DNA of 64,000 nucleotides from Mycobacterium sp. ELW1. GTDB taxonomy: Bacteria > Actinomycetota > Actinomycetes > Mycobacteriales > Mycobacteriaceae. Position numbers and translations under genes: made by a program. Shown piece after piece: positions 35,161 to 43,744 of the stretch. The notes under the pieces were generated by a model, which ran no database searches, was not told the DNA's origin, and was given only the letters and a program-made list of their open reading frames with translations. The stretch covers positions 6,138,001-6,202,000 of the forward strand of contig NZ_CP032155.1 in the NCBI RefSeq assembly GCF_008329905.1, in the 5' to 3' direction. Position 1 is the stretch's first letter; the number at the start of each line of letters is the position of its first letter.

Positions 35161-36138
35161 TCAGCCCAACGCGTCGATGATCTCGGCAAGCGCCCCGGCA
35201 TCGATGGGTCCGGGTTGATACAGGCAGATCCGGTCCGAAACACCGACGACACGATCGCGGATGTGTGCGGCCACCTCGGCCGGAGTTCCGCATGCGGCAA
35301 TCGTGTGCAGCATCTCGTCGTCGATCAAGGTCGCCATCTCCTGCCATCGGCCTTGCTTGGACATGGCGTTGAGTTCCGGCTGCAGATCGCCCCAGCCGTG
35401 CGCCTCCAGCACCGGGCGGTACGCCGGGGTGGATCCGTAGAACGACAGCAGCATCCGCGTCGACGTGTGATCCTCGCCCACCGAAACGATGATCTCGGGT
35501 ACCACCGCGAAGTCGGCGGCGTCGCGGCCGGCAGCGGCCAACCCGGCACGGACGGCCGGCATGGTCTTCTCGTGCAGGAACCGCTTGGACCCGAACGGCA
35601 TCACCAGCAGACCGTCGGCCACTTCGGCCGTCGCGCGGGTCATCTGCGGGCCGAGCGCGCCGAGGTAGATCGGCGGCGGCCCAAAGGGATTGGGGCCCGG
35701 GTTGAACGTCGGCGTCATCAGGGTGTGCCGGTAGAAGTCACCGCGGAAGTCGAGGCGCTCACCGGTGTTCCACGCGGCGAAGATCGCCCGCAGTGCACCG
35801 ACCATCTCCTTGATCCGCGCCACCGGTCGATCGAACTGGGCGCCGTAGCGTTTCTCGATCTGCGCGCGGATCTGGGTGCCGAGGCCGAGGATGAACCGGC
35901 CCTCCGAAATCTCCTGCAGGTCATTTGCCTCATGTGCGAGCTGAATCGGGTTGCGGGGGAACGCAATCGCGACGTTCGTCATCAGGTCCAGGCCCTTGAC
36001 CGTCGATGCCAGCACCAGGGGTGTGAAGACCTCCCGCGGCCCCTCGAAGGTGAACACCCCGGACGCTCCGGCTTCGCGGAGCACGGCCGCGCGCTCCACC
36101 GCATCAGTGGGGCCGAACAGGGCTGTCATGACCTTCAC
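35161..36138 (-). CDS. LLM class F420-dependent oxidoreductase (TIGR03617-like)
   Basis: The 325-residue luciferase-like flavoenzyme has VKVMTALFGPTDAVERAAVLREAGASGVFTFEG at the N-terminus, TNVAIAFPRNPIQLAHEANDLQEISEGRFILGLGTQIRAQIEKRYGAQF, and the NPGPNPFGPPPIYLGALGPQMTRATAEVADG segment typical of the TIGR03617 group. The GTG start overlaps the stop of the AttH-like gene (GTGA). It is the middle gene of the operon with the phosphotransferase. Confidence 0.87.
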   Translation of the reverse strand: MKVMTALFGPTDAVERAAVLREAGASGVFTFEGPREVFTPLVLASTVKGLDLMTNVAIAFPRNPIQLAHEANDLQEISEGRFILGLGTQIRAQIEKRYGAQFDRPVARIKEMVGALRAIFAAWNTGERLDFRGDFYRHTLMTPTFNPGPNPFGPPPIYLGALGPQMTRATAEVADGLLVMPFGSKRFLHEKTMPAVRAGLAAAGRDAADFAVVPEIIVSVGEDHTSTRMLLSFYGSTPAYRPVLEAHGWGDLQPELNAMSKQGRWQEMATLIDDEMLHTIAACGTPAEVAAHIRDRVVGVSDRICLYQPGPIDAGALAEIIDALG

Positions 36139-37262
36139 GGCGTAACCGCTTCCTGAACATCGGTCCAGTCGTGCAGGCCCGACGGGTGGTGCGGGCCGAT
36201 GACGGCGTGCTCGAACAGACCCGCGCCCTGGTGTGTGCTGCCGTCGGGTTCGGTGCAGACCGCCCGGCCCACATGGTCGATCAGACTGAACGGGGCCCGG
36301 GCGAGAACCTCGGGGTCGGTCATGTCGTAGGAGACGCGCTCGGCGGACGGCCCGCCCTTCCACGCGCCATGCGCCCAGGTGGAGTCCCCGCCGTAGCCGG
36401 ACCCAAATGCGATGGGCGCGAACAGCTTCGACTCGACATCGAGCTGCAACCGGCTTCCGTCGCGGGTCATCATCTCGATGTGTGCGCCGTGCGGGATTCG
36501 AGTGCCGGGCGTGTAGTGGATCGTCGCGCGCACGCCGTCGAGCTGTTCGACCCTGCCGTCGGGCCAGCGCCGGCTGCAGTCGTAGAGACTGCGGTGGCCG
36601 TCCGGGTCCTCCTGGATGATCAGGAAGATCTGGTAGTCGGCGAAGGCCAGCGGCAGGTACAGCCACCACATGCCGCCGAATGCGGTGTCCGGTCGGCCGG
36701 CGGGTTCGGGCTCGCCGATGGGCCGGATTCCCCAGGACCGGTCGCGGCTGCCCACCGAGGTCGTCGCGTCGACACTGAGCCGTTCACCGTCGATGTAGAT
36801 CCATCCCTCCCAGCTGCCCAGTTGGGCAAACCGGCACGCGTGCAACGTCACTCGTCGCTCCGAGTGCATCTGATGCGGATGCTCCAGCGCCGCGGGGAAC
36901 AACCCGCGCCATCTGAGGTCAGCCGAGACGCCCTCGGTTTCGGCGACCGTGAGGTGCAGTTCCTGCAGGGGCTCGACGACGTCGAGCCGGTACCCGTTGA
37001 CGTTCTGGTGGAGACGATCATCGTCGATCGCGTCACTGAACCGGACGGCGGTCTGAGTGTCTCCGCGGCGGATCAGGAAGTAGGCGTCCTTGACGCCAAG
37101 TCGGGGGTAGTAGCCGATCCCTGTCAGCGCCATGAAGCGGCCGTCGCGGTCGAGCACGTTGAAGTAGGAGCGGTCGTAGAAGTTGCGGTCCGAGGTCGCT
37201 GGAGCACTCATCGGCACCGGCGCCTGGTGGATCGGGTATTCGTCGAGCGGGCTCAGGATCAA
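36135..37262 (-). CDS. AttH-like/DUF7064-type lipocalin-fold protein
   Basis: The 375-residue soluble protein has no signal peptide and a beta-rich sequence. FYDRSYFNVLDRDGRFMALTGIGYYPRLGV near the start, then GWIYIDGERLSVDATTSVGSRDRSWGIRPIGEPEP, resemble the mycobacterial DUF7064 / hydroxyneurosporene synthase-like lipocalin group. Function is not established. It is first in an operon with the LLM oxidoreductase and phosphotransferase genes, and divergent from a TetR gene, so it probably binds or acts on the same hydrophobic substrate. Confidence 0.65.
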   Translation of the reverse strand: MILSPLDEYPIHQAPVPMSAPATSDRNFYDRSYFNVLDRDGRFMALTGIGYYPRLGVKDAYFLIRRGDTQTAVRFSDAIDDDRLHQNVNGYRLDVVEPLQELHLTVAETEGVSADLRWRGLFPAALEHPHQMHSERRVTLHACRFAQLGSWEGWIYIDGERLSVDATTSVGSRDRSWGIRPIGEPEPAGRPDTAFGGMWWLYLPLAFADYQIFLIIQEDPDGHRSLYDCSRRWPDGRVEQLDGVRATIHYTPGTRIPHGAHIEMMTRDGSRLQLDVESKLFAPIAFGSGYGGDSTWAHGAWKGGPSAERVSYDMTDPEVLARAPFSLIDHVGRAVCTEPDGSTHQGAGLFEHAVIGPHHPSGLHDWTDVQEAVTP

Positions 37263-37304
37263 CGGGCTCTCCCTAATAACGATACGATGCGAGCTATATT
37301 GGAA
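37263..37304. promoter_or_regulatory. Short divergent promoter/operator between TetR and the AttH-like operon
   Basis: Only 42 bases separate the two starts. They hold AATAACGATACGATGCGAGCTATATT, which is AT-rich for this genome and partly symmetrical at its ends. It probably contains both promoters and the TetR site. Confidence 0.35.
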
Positions 37305-37937
37305 ATGATGAGAACAGATCCGCCCGACGATGACAAGGGACCCTCCCGGTCGCCGGGGCGGCCTCGTGACGAGAAGATCGACGCGGCGATCATCCGGGCG
37401 ACTCGCGACCTACTTCTCGAGACGGGTTATCCGGCTCTGTCGCTGTCGGCCATCGCCGCTCGGGCCGGGACCACCACCGCCGCCATCTACCGGCGCTGGT
37501 CCGGTAAGGCGCAGCTGGTTCACGAAGCGATATTGCCCGCCGAGATCATGGCGATGCCCAGCGCCTCCGGTGACGTCGTGGAGGACATCCGAGCGCTGGT
37601 GGAGGCGACGCGCACGATGTTCGACCGGCCCGAGGTCCGGATCGCCCTACCGGCGCTGATCGCCGATACGGTTGCCGACCCGGAAGTTCACAGCAAGATG
37701 ATCTCGCGGTTCGCCAGCAGTCTCACCAGTTTCCAAACCCGAATCGACCAGCAGTACAGTCCATCGCCCGGTGACGGTGACCTACCGCTGCTCGCCGAGG
37801 TCGTGGTGGGCAGTGCGATCTTCCGCATCATCATTCGCCACGACGCCCCGCTGGACGCGGCCTGGGTCGACGACGTGACCAACTTGATCAGCTCGGGCTG
37901 GCCCTCGGTTGCCGACGGCTCGAGCACCGCGGACTAA
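37305..37937 (+). CDS. TetR family transcriptional regulator
   Basis: The protein of about 210 residues has SPGRPRDEKIDAAIIRATRDLLLETGYPALSLSAIAARAGTTTAAIYRRWSGKAQLVHEAI, the TetR helix-turn-helix. The C-terminal domain is of the type with DTVADPEVHSKMISRF. Starts at 37287, 37305 and 37308 are all in frame; TTGGAA favours 37305 or 37308. It is divergent from the AttH-LLM-phosphotransferase operon and is its probable repressor. It overlaps the 3' end of the hydrolase gene by four bases. Confidence 0.87.
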   Translation: MMRTDPPDDDKGPSRSPGRPRDEKIDAAIIRATRDLLLETGYPALSLSAIAARAGTTTAAIYRRWSGKAQLVHEAILPAEIMAMPSASGDVVEDIRALVEATRTMFDRPEVRIALPALIADTVADPEVHSKMISRFASSLTSFQTRIDQQYSPSPGDGDLPLLAEVVVGSAIFRIIIRHDAPLDAAWVDDVTNLISSGWPSVADGSSTAD

Positions 37938-38881
37938 CGGTCCGTTCGCTCGCCGATGAACTCCACCCCGGCGGTGATCGCCGGGCGGTGGCGCAGGACT
38001 CGGTAATGGGCCAGCCGGCCGAGTCCTTTTGTGGTCAGTAGTCGCGCACCGTCCCAGGACGCGGCCAGTCGCTCGGTGGCGACATACGGGCTGTCCGGGT
38101 CGTCGGGATCGTGGATGAGAAGCAGCGGAGGGTAGTTGGCTCGTCGACCGACCCGGGTCATATTGGTCTCATGCAGGGGCATGGCGATGCGTTGTTCCAG
38201 ACGACGGTGTAGTCCCGCGCGGATGCGGCGACCGAAGCCATGGCGTGCGGCAAACAGATCGAGATAGAGCGGGAAATCGGCCATCGGCGCGAAGAAGACC
38301 AGACGTCCTACCGGTGCGCCCTGCGCCGCCGCCAATGCGGTGGCGTTCGCGCCCAATGAGTGAGCCACCACCGCGTGCGCCGGCCCATGGGTCTCGATCA
38401 TGGCCGCGATCGCGTCGGCACACTCGGTGGCTGTGGTCCGTCCGGGAGCGAGCTCACCGGGATCTGATTCGTTGTGGCTGGGCAGGTCGAACGCAACGAC
38501 CCGGTGTCCGGCTTCCACCAGCGGTTTGACGAACATGGCCAGGTGCGGGCGCTGCCCGCCCCACCCGTGCACCAGATAGATCGGCGGCCCCTCGCCCCAT
38601 TCCTCACCGGCGACTCGATGCCCATCCCAAAACGCTTCCACCGGCCTGCCGGGGGGCACACCCGGCGGCATGCGCATAGCCGACTCGAGAACCGGTGGGG
38701 TGCACCACAACTCGACTGCCCACCGTGATCCAAGCCACGGCGCGAACCGCTCGAGCAGCCCAAACCGTCGGCGCACCCGGTCCTCGACCGGGGGAAGAAT
38801 TCCAGACCCTTCCACATCGAGCGGGGGGACCTCGCCGATCTGCCCCTGCCCCGACGCGGGTTGAGGTGCTCCGTCGGTCAT
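37934..38881 (-). CDS. Alpha/beta hydrolase
   Basis: The 315-residue protein has an oxyanion segment IYLVHGWGGQRPHLAMF, the nucleophile elbow AHSLGANATAL near residue 177, an Asp in LLLIHDPDDPDSPY, and His in LGRLAHYRVLRHR near the end, a full catalytic triad. The first 70 residues are polar and proline-rich. No signal peptide was seen. The substrate is unknown. Confidence 0.82.
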   Translation of the reverse strand: MTDGAPQPASGQGQIGEVPPLDVEGSGILPPVEDRVRRRFGLLERFAPWLGSRWAVELWCTPPVLESAMRMPPGVPPGRPVEAFWDGHRVAGEEWGEGPPIYLVHGWGGQRPHLAMFVKPLVEAGHRVVAFDLPSHNESDPGELAPGRTTATECADAIAAMIETHGPAHAVVAHSLGANATALAAAQGAPVGRLVFFAPMADFPLYLDLFAARHGFGRRIRAGLHRRLEQRIAMPLHETNMTRVGRRANYPPLLLIHDPDDPDSPYVATERLAASWDGARLLTTKGLGRLAHYRVLRHRPAITAGVEFIGERTDR

Positions 38882-38898
38882 GAAACCCGATGGTAGTA

Positions 38899-40287
38899 CT
38901 AGCCGGTGAAACCCTTCCCCGCTGTCGAGCGGTCGTGGTGGCTGTAGGTCAGCGGGATGTGCTTGCCGCGGGCGATCTTGTTGAGCATGGCAATCCGCTC
39001 ACGCGCGGCGGCCCCACTCTTCTTCCTGCTCTCCCGGATGGGGTTGGAGAACGGCAGCCGATCGGCGACCCTGGCGATGCCGACGTTGAGCCTGGTGAGG
39101 TTCGTGAAGATTCGCACGCGCCGTTCGAAGTTGTAGCCGAGCGGTTCGAAGAGCGTGCCCGCCACCATCGCCTCGATCTGCTTGTACCCGAACACGACTC
39201 CCGCAGGCGCCAGGGCGACGCTGGCCGTGATCTGGTTGACGTGCCGGGCCACCACTTTCTTGACCACGCCGGGAAGCGCGTCCGTCAGGGTCGTCAAGTG
39301 CACCGGACCCGCGATGGCATCGACAAGTTGAGCGCGCCACGGAGACGGGTTGCCGCCGCGGGCCAGAACGTAATTCAACGATTTGATCAGCTCGATGCCG
39401 TTCGGGGAGTGCAGCGCCTCGGGAGCGCCCCACAACCGCCCGGAGAAGGACGAGTATTCGGCGAGATCCTCGAGCTGTTGTTTGGTGAGCTTGCGGCCGA
39501 ACGCGTGGTCGACGAGACGGCCGAGCAGCATGCCGCTGCCGAACCCGAGCAAGGATGTGACGGGGATCGGTTCACCGAACTTGAGGTAGACATCGTCACC
39601 CCACTTCTGCCGTAGTCCTTTACTGGCCAGGGCGTGCATCAACCGCACCCGCACCACATCCTGGAACGCATCCGATTGCCGATCGAAGATGTCGGGCAGC
39701 GTGAACTCGGCGAAAACCTTTGCGGTCTCGATGAATCGGCGCGGGCCGTCGTCGGCGAATCGGCCCGTGGCTCCGGTGGCCGCGGAAATGTCGCCCGTCA
39801 TCGCGGTCTCGTAGAACGCCCACCCGCGGATGATCGTGGTGGCGGCGAATGTGGCCGACATCGCGAGCATCCGGCCGCGTTCGGCTGCGACGAGATCGAA
39901 CTGGGAAGGCAGTTGATCCAGGTGCTCGAAGAGGTCGACGAACTCCTGCGGCGGGTCCTCGAGGGTGTCGATGCCCTGGGTCAGGGCTTGTTCGAAGAGC
40001 GCCCGACCCTGCTCATAGCCGAGGCGCTCGAAGGCCTCGACCACGCCGATCATGAGTTCGTCGCGTTGCCAGAAATAGTCGTCCCGCAGGCGCGTGAGAT
40101 CGCTGGGTTGGACCTCTCTGTCGATGTCGATCCATTCGCCGAAGATGAATTCGCGCATGAATCGCCACTGGTCAGCGAAATGGTCGCGGCCGGGCGGGAT
40201 GGGACGCAACGGCCGGTCGGGATGATCACGCCGATTGAAGTCCACGTCGGAGAGGAGGATCTCCGGACGCTCACCAGTCACCGTCAT
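38899..40287 (-). CDS. Oxygenase MpaB family protein (DUF2236)
   Basis: The 462-residue protein matches the MpaB/Lcp-like oxygenase group that binds b-type haem. Visible marks are WAFYETAMTGDISAATGATGRFADDGPRRFIETAKVF near residue 165, VVRVRLMHALASKGLRQKWGD with a candidate haem-ligand His near residue 218, and a helix-rich C-terminus. MpaB proteins act on large hydrophobic substrates. It lies 44 bases from the lycopene cyclase gene on the same strand and may be co-transcribed with it. Confidence 0.75.
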   Translation of the reverse strand: MTVTGERPEILLSDVDFNRRDHPDRPLRPIPPGRDHFADQWRFMREFIFGEWIDIDREVQPSDLTRLRDDYFWQRDELMIGVVEAFERLGYEQGRALFEQALTQGIDTLEDPPQEFVDLFEHLDQLPSQFDLVAAERGRMLAMSATFAATTIIRGWAFYETAMTGDISAATGATGRFADDGPRRFIETAKVFAEFTLPDIFDRQSDAFQDVVRVRLMHALASKGLRQKWGDDVYLKFGEPIPVTSLLGFGSGMLLGRLVDHAFGRKLTKQQLEDLAEYSSFSGRLWGAPEALHSPNGIELIKSLNYVLARGGNPSPWRAQLVDAIAGPVHLTTLTDALPGVVKKVVARHVNQITASVALAPAGVVFGYKQIEAMVAGTLFEPLGYNFERRVRIFTNLTRLNVGIARVADRLPFSNPIRESRKKSGAAARERIAMLNKIARGKHIPLTYSHHDRSTAGKGFTG

Positions 40288-40331
40288 GAGGCGACGTTAT
40301 CGCGGGCACGACTTTCTGGCAACGCCCGTTG

Positions 40332-41534
40332 TCAGTTGGCGCGGATTGGCAGGGATGGGAGCTCATCGTTGGTTTCCAGCGGACGCATGAGTGCCGGCAG
40401 CACAAGATGACGGCGCATTCGCCAGTTCGAATGACGAAACAGACTCGCCATCGCCGCGACGGTGCCGCCGATGTCGTCGCGGCCGGTGAGGTAAGCCCAG
40501 CGGTGCGCATCCGGCAACGAGAAGAACTGCTCGAAGAAGCCGGGGACTTCACCGGCCGGCATTCGCAATAACGCCTCCAGGCCGATGCGACGAACCCGGT
40601 GAATCACCTTCGCGGCGGTGGGCCAGACCGTCTCCTGCGCTGCCGCGAGCGCTCGATCTGGATCCGCGGGCAGATGCTCGGCAAGTGCGCCGGCCACCCG
40701 CGGCGCCAGCTGAAGCGCGGCTGCGACACTGAATCCGGTTGCCGGGTGTATCAGCGGTGCGGCCGCGCCGAACCCGAGCACGCCTCGTCCCGAATGCCGG
40801 ACCTGGTCGACCGGGAATGAAACCTTTTCCGTGCGTGCGTCTTTCGGCGTTGTGATGCCGTGGTGTGCGAGCCGGGCGTCGAGACGACGGCGCAGGGTCG
40901 CCAATGGCAGTCCGGGTCGGCGGGCAAGTGAGGTCTCTTCCACGAGCACCGCGCCGCCGCCCAGCGGAACAACGTACAGGAACGTCGGCCAGCCTGACTC
41001 GCCGTGATCGGCACGCCAGTCCATGAACAACGCTTCGCCGGGGGCGATCAGCGGTGCCACCGACGTTTCGTCGAGGATCACGCCGTACGCCGTTTGCTCG
41101 GCGGATACGCGGCGCGGCCAGTTGGGGTCCAGCGGGCGCGAGCGGCCGGTGGCATCAACGACGACCGAAGCGCGCAGGGTCGAGCCGTCGGCCAGCGCCA
41201 CCGCACCGCGCGCCGGCGATCCGACAGCCCGCCCGGTGTAGACGGTCACGCCCACACTTTGGTCGGCGAGGTGGGCGCGCAGAGCGTCGACGTCGAGCAC
41301 CACATATTCCCAACCCAGACGGTGTTCGGTGAGCGCGATGGCGCGGCCCGCGGCTCGCGCGGCGACCGCGGAGACCGGCAGGTCGGCGGGCAGTTCGGGG
41401 CTCCACATGCCGTAGGTCGCCACCCACCGCCGCTCCGGATTCGGATCGAGGAGGCCGACCGTCATTCCGCGTTGACAGCACGCCGCAGCCAACGCCATAC
41501 CGGCCGGCCCCGCCCCGATTACCAAGACGTCCAC
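40332..41534 (-). CDS. CrtL-type lycopene cyclase family flavoprotein
   Basis: The 400-residue protein matches plant/cyanobacterial-type lycopene cyclase. It has VDVLVIGAGPAGMALAAACCQRGM at the start, VVDATGRSRPLDPNWP, QTAYGVILDE, ALFMDWRADHG, LGGGAVLVEETSLARRPGLPLATLRRRL, and AAPLIHPATGFSVAAALQLAP. These enzymes cyclise the ends of lycopene in carotenoid synthesis using FAD as a structural cofactor. GTG 41534 is the chosen start. The rest of the pathway is not in the window. It is divergent from the DUF4174 gene. Confidence 0.82.
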   Translation of the reverse strand: MDVLVIGAGPAGMALAAACCQRGMTVGLLDPNPERRWVATYGMWSPELPADLPVSAVAARAAGRAIALTEHRLGWEYVVLDVDALRAHLADQSVGVTVYTGRAVGSPARGAVALADGSTLRASVVVDATGRSRPLDPNWPRRVSAEQTAYGVILDETSVAPLIAPGEALFMDWRADHGESGWPTFLYVVPLGGGAVLVEETSLARRPGLPLATLRRRLDARLAHHGITTPKDARTEKVSFPVDQVRHSGRGVLGFGAAAPLIHPATGFSVAAALQLAPRVAGALAEHLPADPDRALAAAQETVWPTAAKVIHRVRRIGLEALLRMPAGEVPGFFEQFFSLPDAHRWAYLTGRDDIGGTVAAMASLFRHSNWRMRRHLVLPALMRPLETNDELPSLPIRAN

Positions 41535-41619
41535 GCGCTCTATCGTGCCCTCTTGGGCAAGAACCCCTCGTGCACGCTTCGGCACGGGGTGTGCGGCGCG
41601 GCTACAGTTGAGAAGCACC

Positions 41620-42090
41620 ATGGCCGTGAAGCGCAGTATCTTCCGATGGACGGTTGTCCTGACTGTTCTGCTGATGAGCGGCGCCCTCGGATCTGCGACC
41701 GCCATGGCCGCTGAACTCGGCGACTATCGCTGGGAACGTCGCCCTCTGCTGGTGTTCGCGCCCGCGCACAGCGACCCGCGCCTCGCGGAGACGTTGCGCC
41801 GGATCGAGGCCACTCGCTGTGACTTCGCCGCCCGCGACATGGTGCTCGGGCAGGTCTTGGGCACCGGCGGCAGCACGCTCGATGATCACCCCGTCGACGC
41901 CGAGCAGTCACGGCAGTTACGAGCACAGTTCGCGGTTGATACGAACGCCTTCAAAGTGGTGCTGATCGGCAAAGACGGCGGCGAGAAGATGCGCGTCACC
42001 GACGTCCCGGACCTTCAGCAGATCTACGCCGTGATCGACGGTATGCCGATGCGCGGCAACGAGATTCGCACCAACCCGGGGCGGTGTTGA
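41620..42090 (+). CDS. DUF4174 exported protein
   Basis: The 156-residue protein has a signal peptide or N-terminal helix (IFRWTVVLTVLLMSGALGSATAMAAE) with an AMA-A cleavage site. The mature domain starts LGDYRWERRPLLVFAPAHSDPRLAETLRRI and ends with KVVLIGKDGGEKMRVTDVPDLQQIYAVIDGMPMR, typical of DUF4174, a thioredoxin-fold-like family of unknown role. Its stop overlaps the CIA30 lipoprotein start (TGATG), so they are coupled. Confidence 0.8.
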   Translation: MAVKRSIFRWTVVLTVLLMSGALGSATAMAAELGDYRWERRPLLVFAPAHSDPRLAETLRRIEATRCDFAARDMVLGQVLGTGGSTLDDHPVDAEQSRQLRAQFAVDTNAFKVVLIGKDGGEKMRVTDVPDLQQIYAVIDGMPMRGNEIRTNPGRC

Positions 42091-42674
42091 TGATTCGGCA
42101 CGGCCTGGTCGGCGCCATGGCAACACTGTCGACACTTCTGCTGGTGTCCTGCGGAAGCATCGAGGGATCCGCACACGCCGGACCTGAGGTTCCGCTGGTC
42201 TCCCTCGACGCCGGTTGGACCACGGTCAATGACCCCGTCATGGGCGGTCGGTCCACATCGCAGGTCGCATACGCCGATGGTGGCCTTGTGTTTTCGGGAA
42301 CCATCTCTCTGGAGAACAACGGCGGTTTCGCCTCGGCCCGCAGTCCGGAAGACCCCGATATCGGGCGGCGAGCCACCGGCGCCATGTCTATCCGCGTAAG
42401 TGCCATCGGCGACGGTAAGACCTACGTGTTGAGAGTGGGCGCCGCGGGACAGCCGTGGTCCTACATCCAGCGTTTCCCCACTGAAGCCGGCGTCCAACGA
42501 ACCTACGAACTTCCCGTGGGAGCTTTCCAGGCGGTGGGAATGCGCCTAGATCCGGCGCCGCAAGCCCCTGCGACTCTGGACCCGTCGAGCATCAGTCAGG
42601 TGTCGGTCTACATCCTCGACAAACAGCAGGGCCCATTCGCCATCACCATCACGGGGATCGGCGCGGCGTCGTAA
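42090..42674 (+). CDS. CIA30-domain lipoprotein
   Basis: The 194-residue protein has a lipoprotein signal with lipobox LLVSCGS, so it should be lipid-anchored outside the membrane. The mature part has WTTVNDPVMGGRSTSQV and GLVFSGTISLENNGGFASARS, the CIA30 (complex I intermediate-associated 30) jelly-roll signature. The family binds carbohydrate-like or unknown ligands in bacteria. It is coupled to the DUF4174 gene and the pair probably acts together at the cell envelope. Confidence 0.8.
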   Translation: MIRHGLVGAMATLSTLLLVSCGSIEGSAHAGPEVPLVSLDAGWTTVNDPVMGGRSTSQVAYADGGLVFSGTISLENNGGFASARSPEDPDIGRRATGAMSIRVSAIGDGKTYVLRVGAAGQPWSYIQRFPTEAGVQRTYELPVGAFQAVGMRLDPAPQAPATLDPSSISQVSVYILDKQQGPFAITITGIGAAS

Positions 42675-42689
42675 CAGCGTCGGTTGAAC

Positions 42690-43631
42690 TCAGGAAACCG
42701 TGACGTGGACGTGGTTGAAGTGGTTGGCCACCCGCCACATCGTGTAGGACACCCCGAAGCGTTCAGCCTGGCTTTGCACGTCGGCGTTGATCGCATCGCC
42801 GAGCGCCATGTCGGAGCCGATCATGATGTCGATGGCATGGCCGCTCGGATGATCGGGAATCGGGTCCGGGCGGATGCCACCGATGGACTGCACGCCCGGG
42901 AAGGTCGCGATGATGTACGCCGCAAGGGTTCGGGCGTTGGGGGTCAGCCCATTCATCCCGACTGTGGGGATCGCGCCGCCGGGTCCTAGCAATGCTTGCT
43001 GAGCGGCCGGCAACGCGTAGTAGGTCGCCCGCACCAATCTGACCTGGCCCTCGACTTCCGACTGCTTGGTCTCCAGATCAGCTCGCACCGTCGCGGCGGC
43101 GTCGGCGGCCGCTTTGGCGGTGGCCGCGGATTCGGCGGAAGCTGCCGCGGCAACGGCGGCCTGTCGCTGGGCGTCGCGGAACTTCTGTAGCTGCCCCGTC
43201 ATCTGGTCCGTGATCGTCCGCTGGAAGGCCAGTTGGTCGATCAGGCGCTGGGGCGACGCGGCAACGAAGAACGCCGTCACGCTGTCGGTACTCCCGCCGG
43301 CGTAGATCGCGGCCGCTGCTCTGTCGACGGTCCCCTGGTAATCAGCCAGCTGCGCCTGGGTGGATTCGAGCACAGCCACATCGTCGGTGTGCTTCTGCTC
43401 CGCGGCGCTCTGCAGCTGCAGCTTCTTCTCGAGGTCCAGCTGGACGGACTGCGCGGTTTCGATCAACTGCTGCGCCTGTTTGGTCAGCTCGTTCAGCTTG
43501 GCCAGCTCGTCTGATGCCGGCTCGGCGAACGCGGACCCGGCCGACACCACGCACAGGGCAGTGACGATCGCCATCGCTCCCGCTGCCCTGCTCGGACCTG
43601 TTTTCGGTGCGAAAGGCCGGTGAAACTTCAC
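42690..43631 (-). CDS. Secreted coiled-coil protein with M15/VanY-like C-terminal domain
   Basis: The 313-residue protein has a signal peptide (AIVTALCVVSAGSAFAEPA), then a long alanine/glutamine-rich coiled coil (residues about 45-200) with QRLIDQLAFQRTITDQM like RipA-type N-terminal domains. The C-terminal domain has HPSGHAIDIMI and HFNHVHVTVS, which resembles the metal-binding His/Asp motifs of M15-like peptidases or a related non-catalytic fold. GTG 43631 is chosen with AAAGGA upstream. It is a paralogue of the protein at 47351-48475. Confidence 0.75.
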   Translation of the reverse strand: MKFHRPFAPKTGPSRAAGAMAIVTALCVVSAGSAFAEPASDELAKLNELTKQAQQLIETAQSVQLDLEKKLQLQSAAEQKHTDDVAVLESTQAQLADYQGTVDRAAAAIYAGGSTDSVTAFFVAASPQRLIDQLAFQRTITDQMTGQLQKFRDAQRQAAVAAAASAESAATAKAAADAAATVRADLETKQSEVEGQVRLVRATYYALPAAQQALLGPGGAIPTVGMNGLTPNARTLAAYIIATFPGVQSIGGIRPDPIPDHPSGHAIDIMIGSDMALGDAINADVQSQAERFGVSYTMWRVANHFNHVHVTVS

Positions 43632-43744
43632 GACTGCGCATCCTTTAACTGCCGGGCGACGTCGTCTCCGTCGAATTGCAGACCCCTGTAGCTCAGGTCT
43701 CGGAAAGGTTACGAAACGGTGCGGAGGTTGTCCAACCGTGCCAT

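Noticed and set aside
24666..41534. A carotenoid gene cluster joining the FAD desaturase-like gene and lycopene cyclase
   Set aside because: They are about 15 kb apart, on opposite strands, with unrelated genes between, and no crtB or crtE is present.
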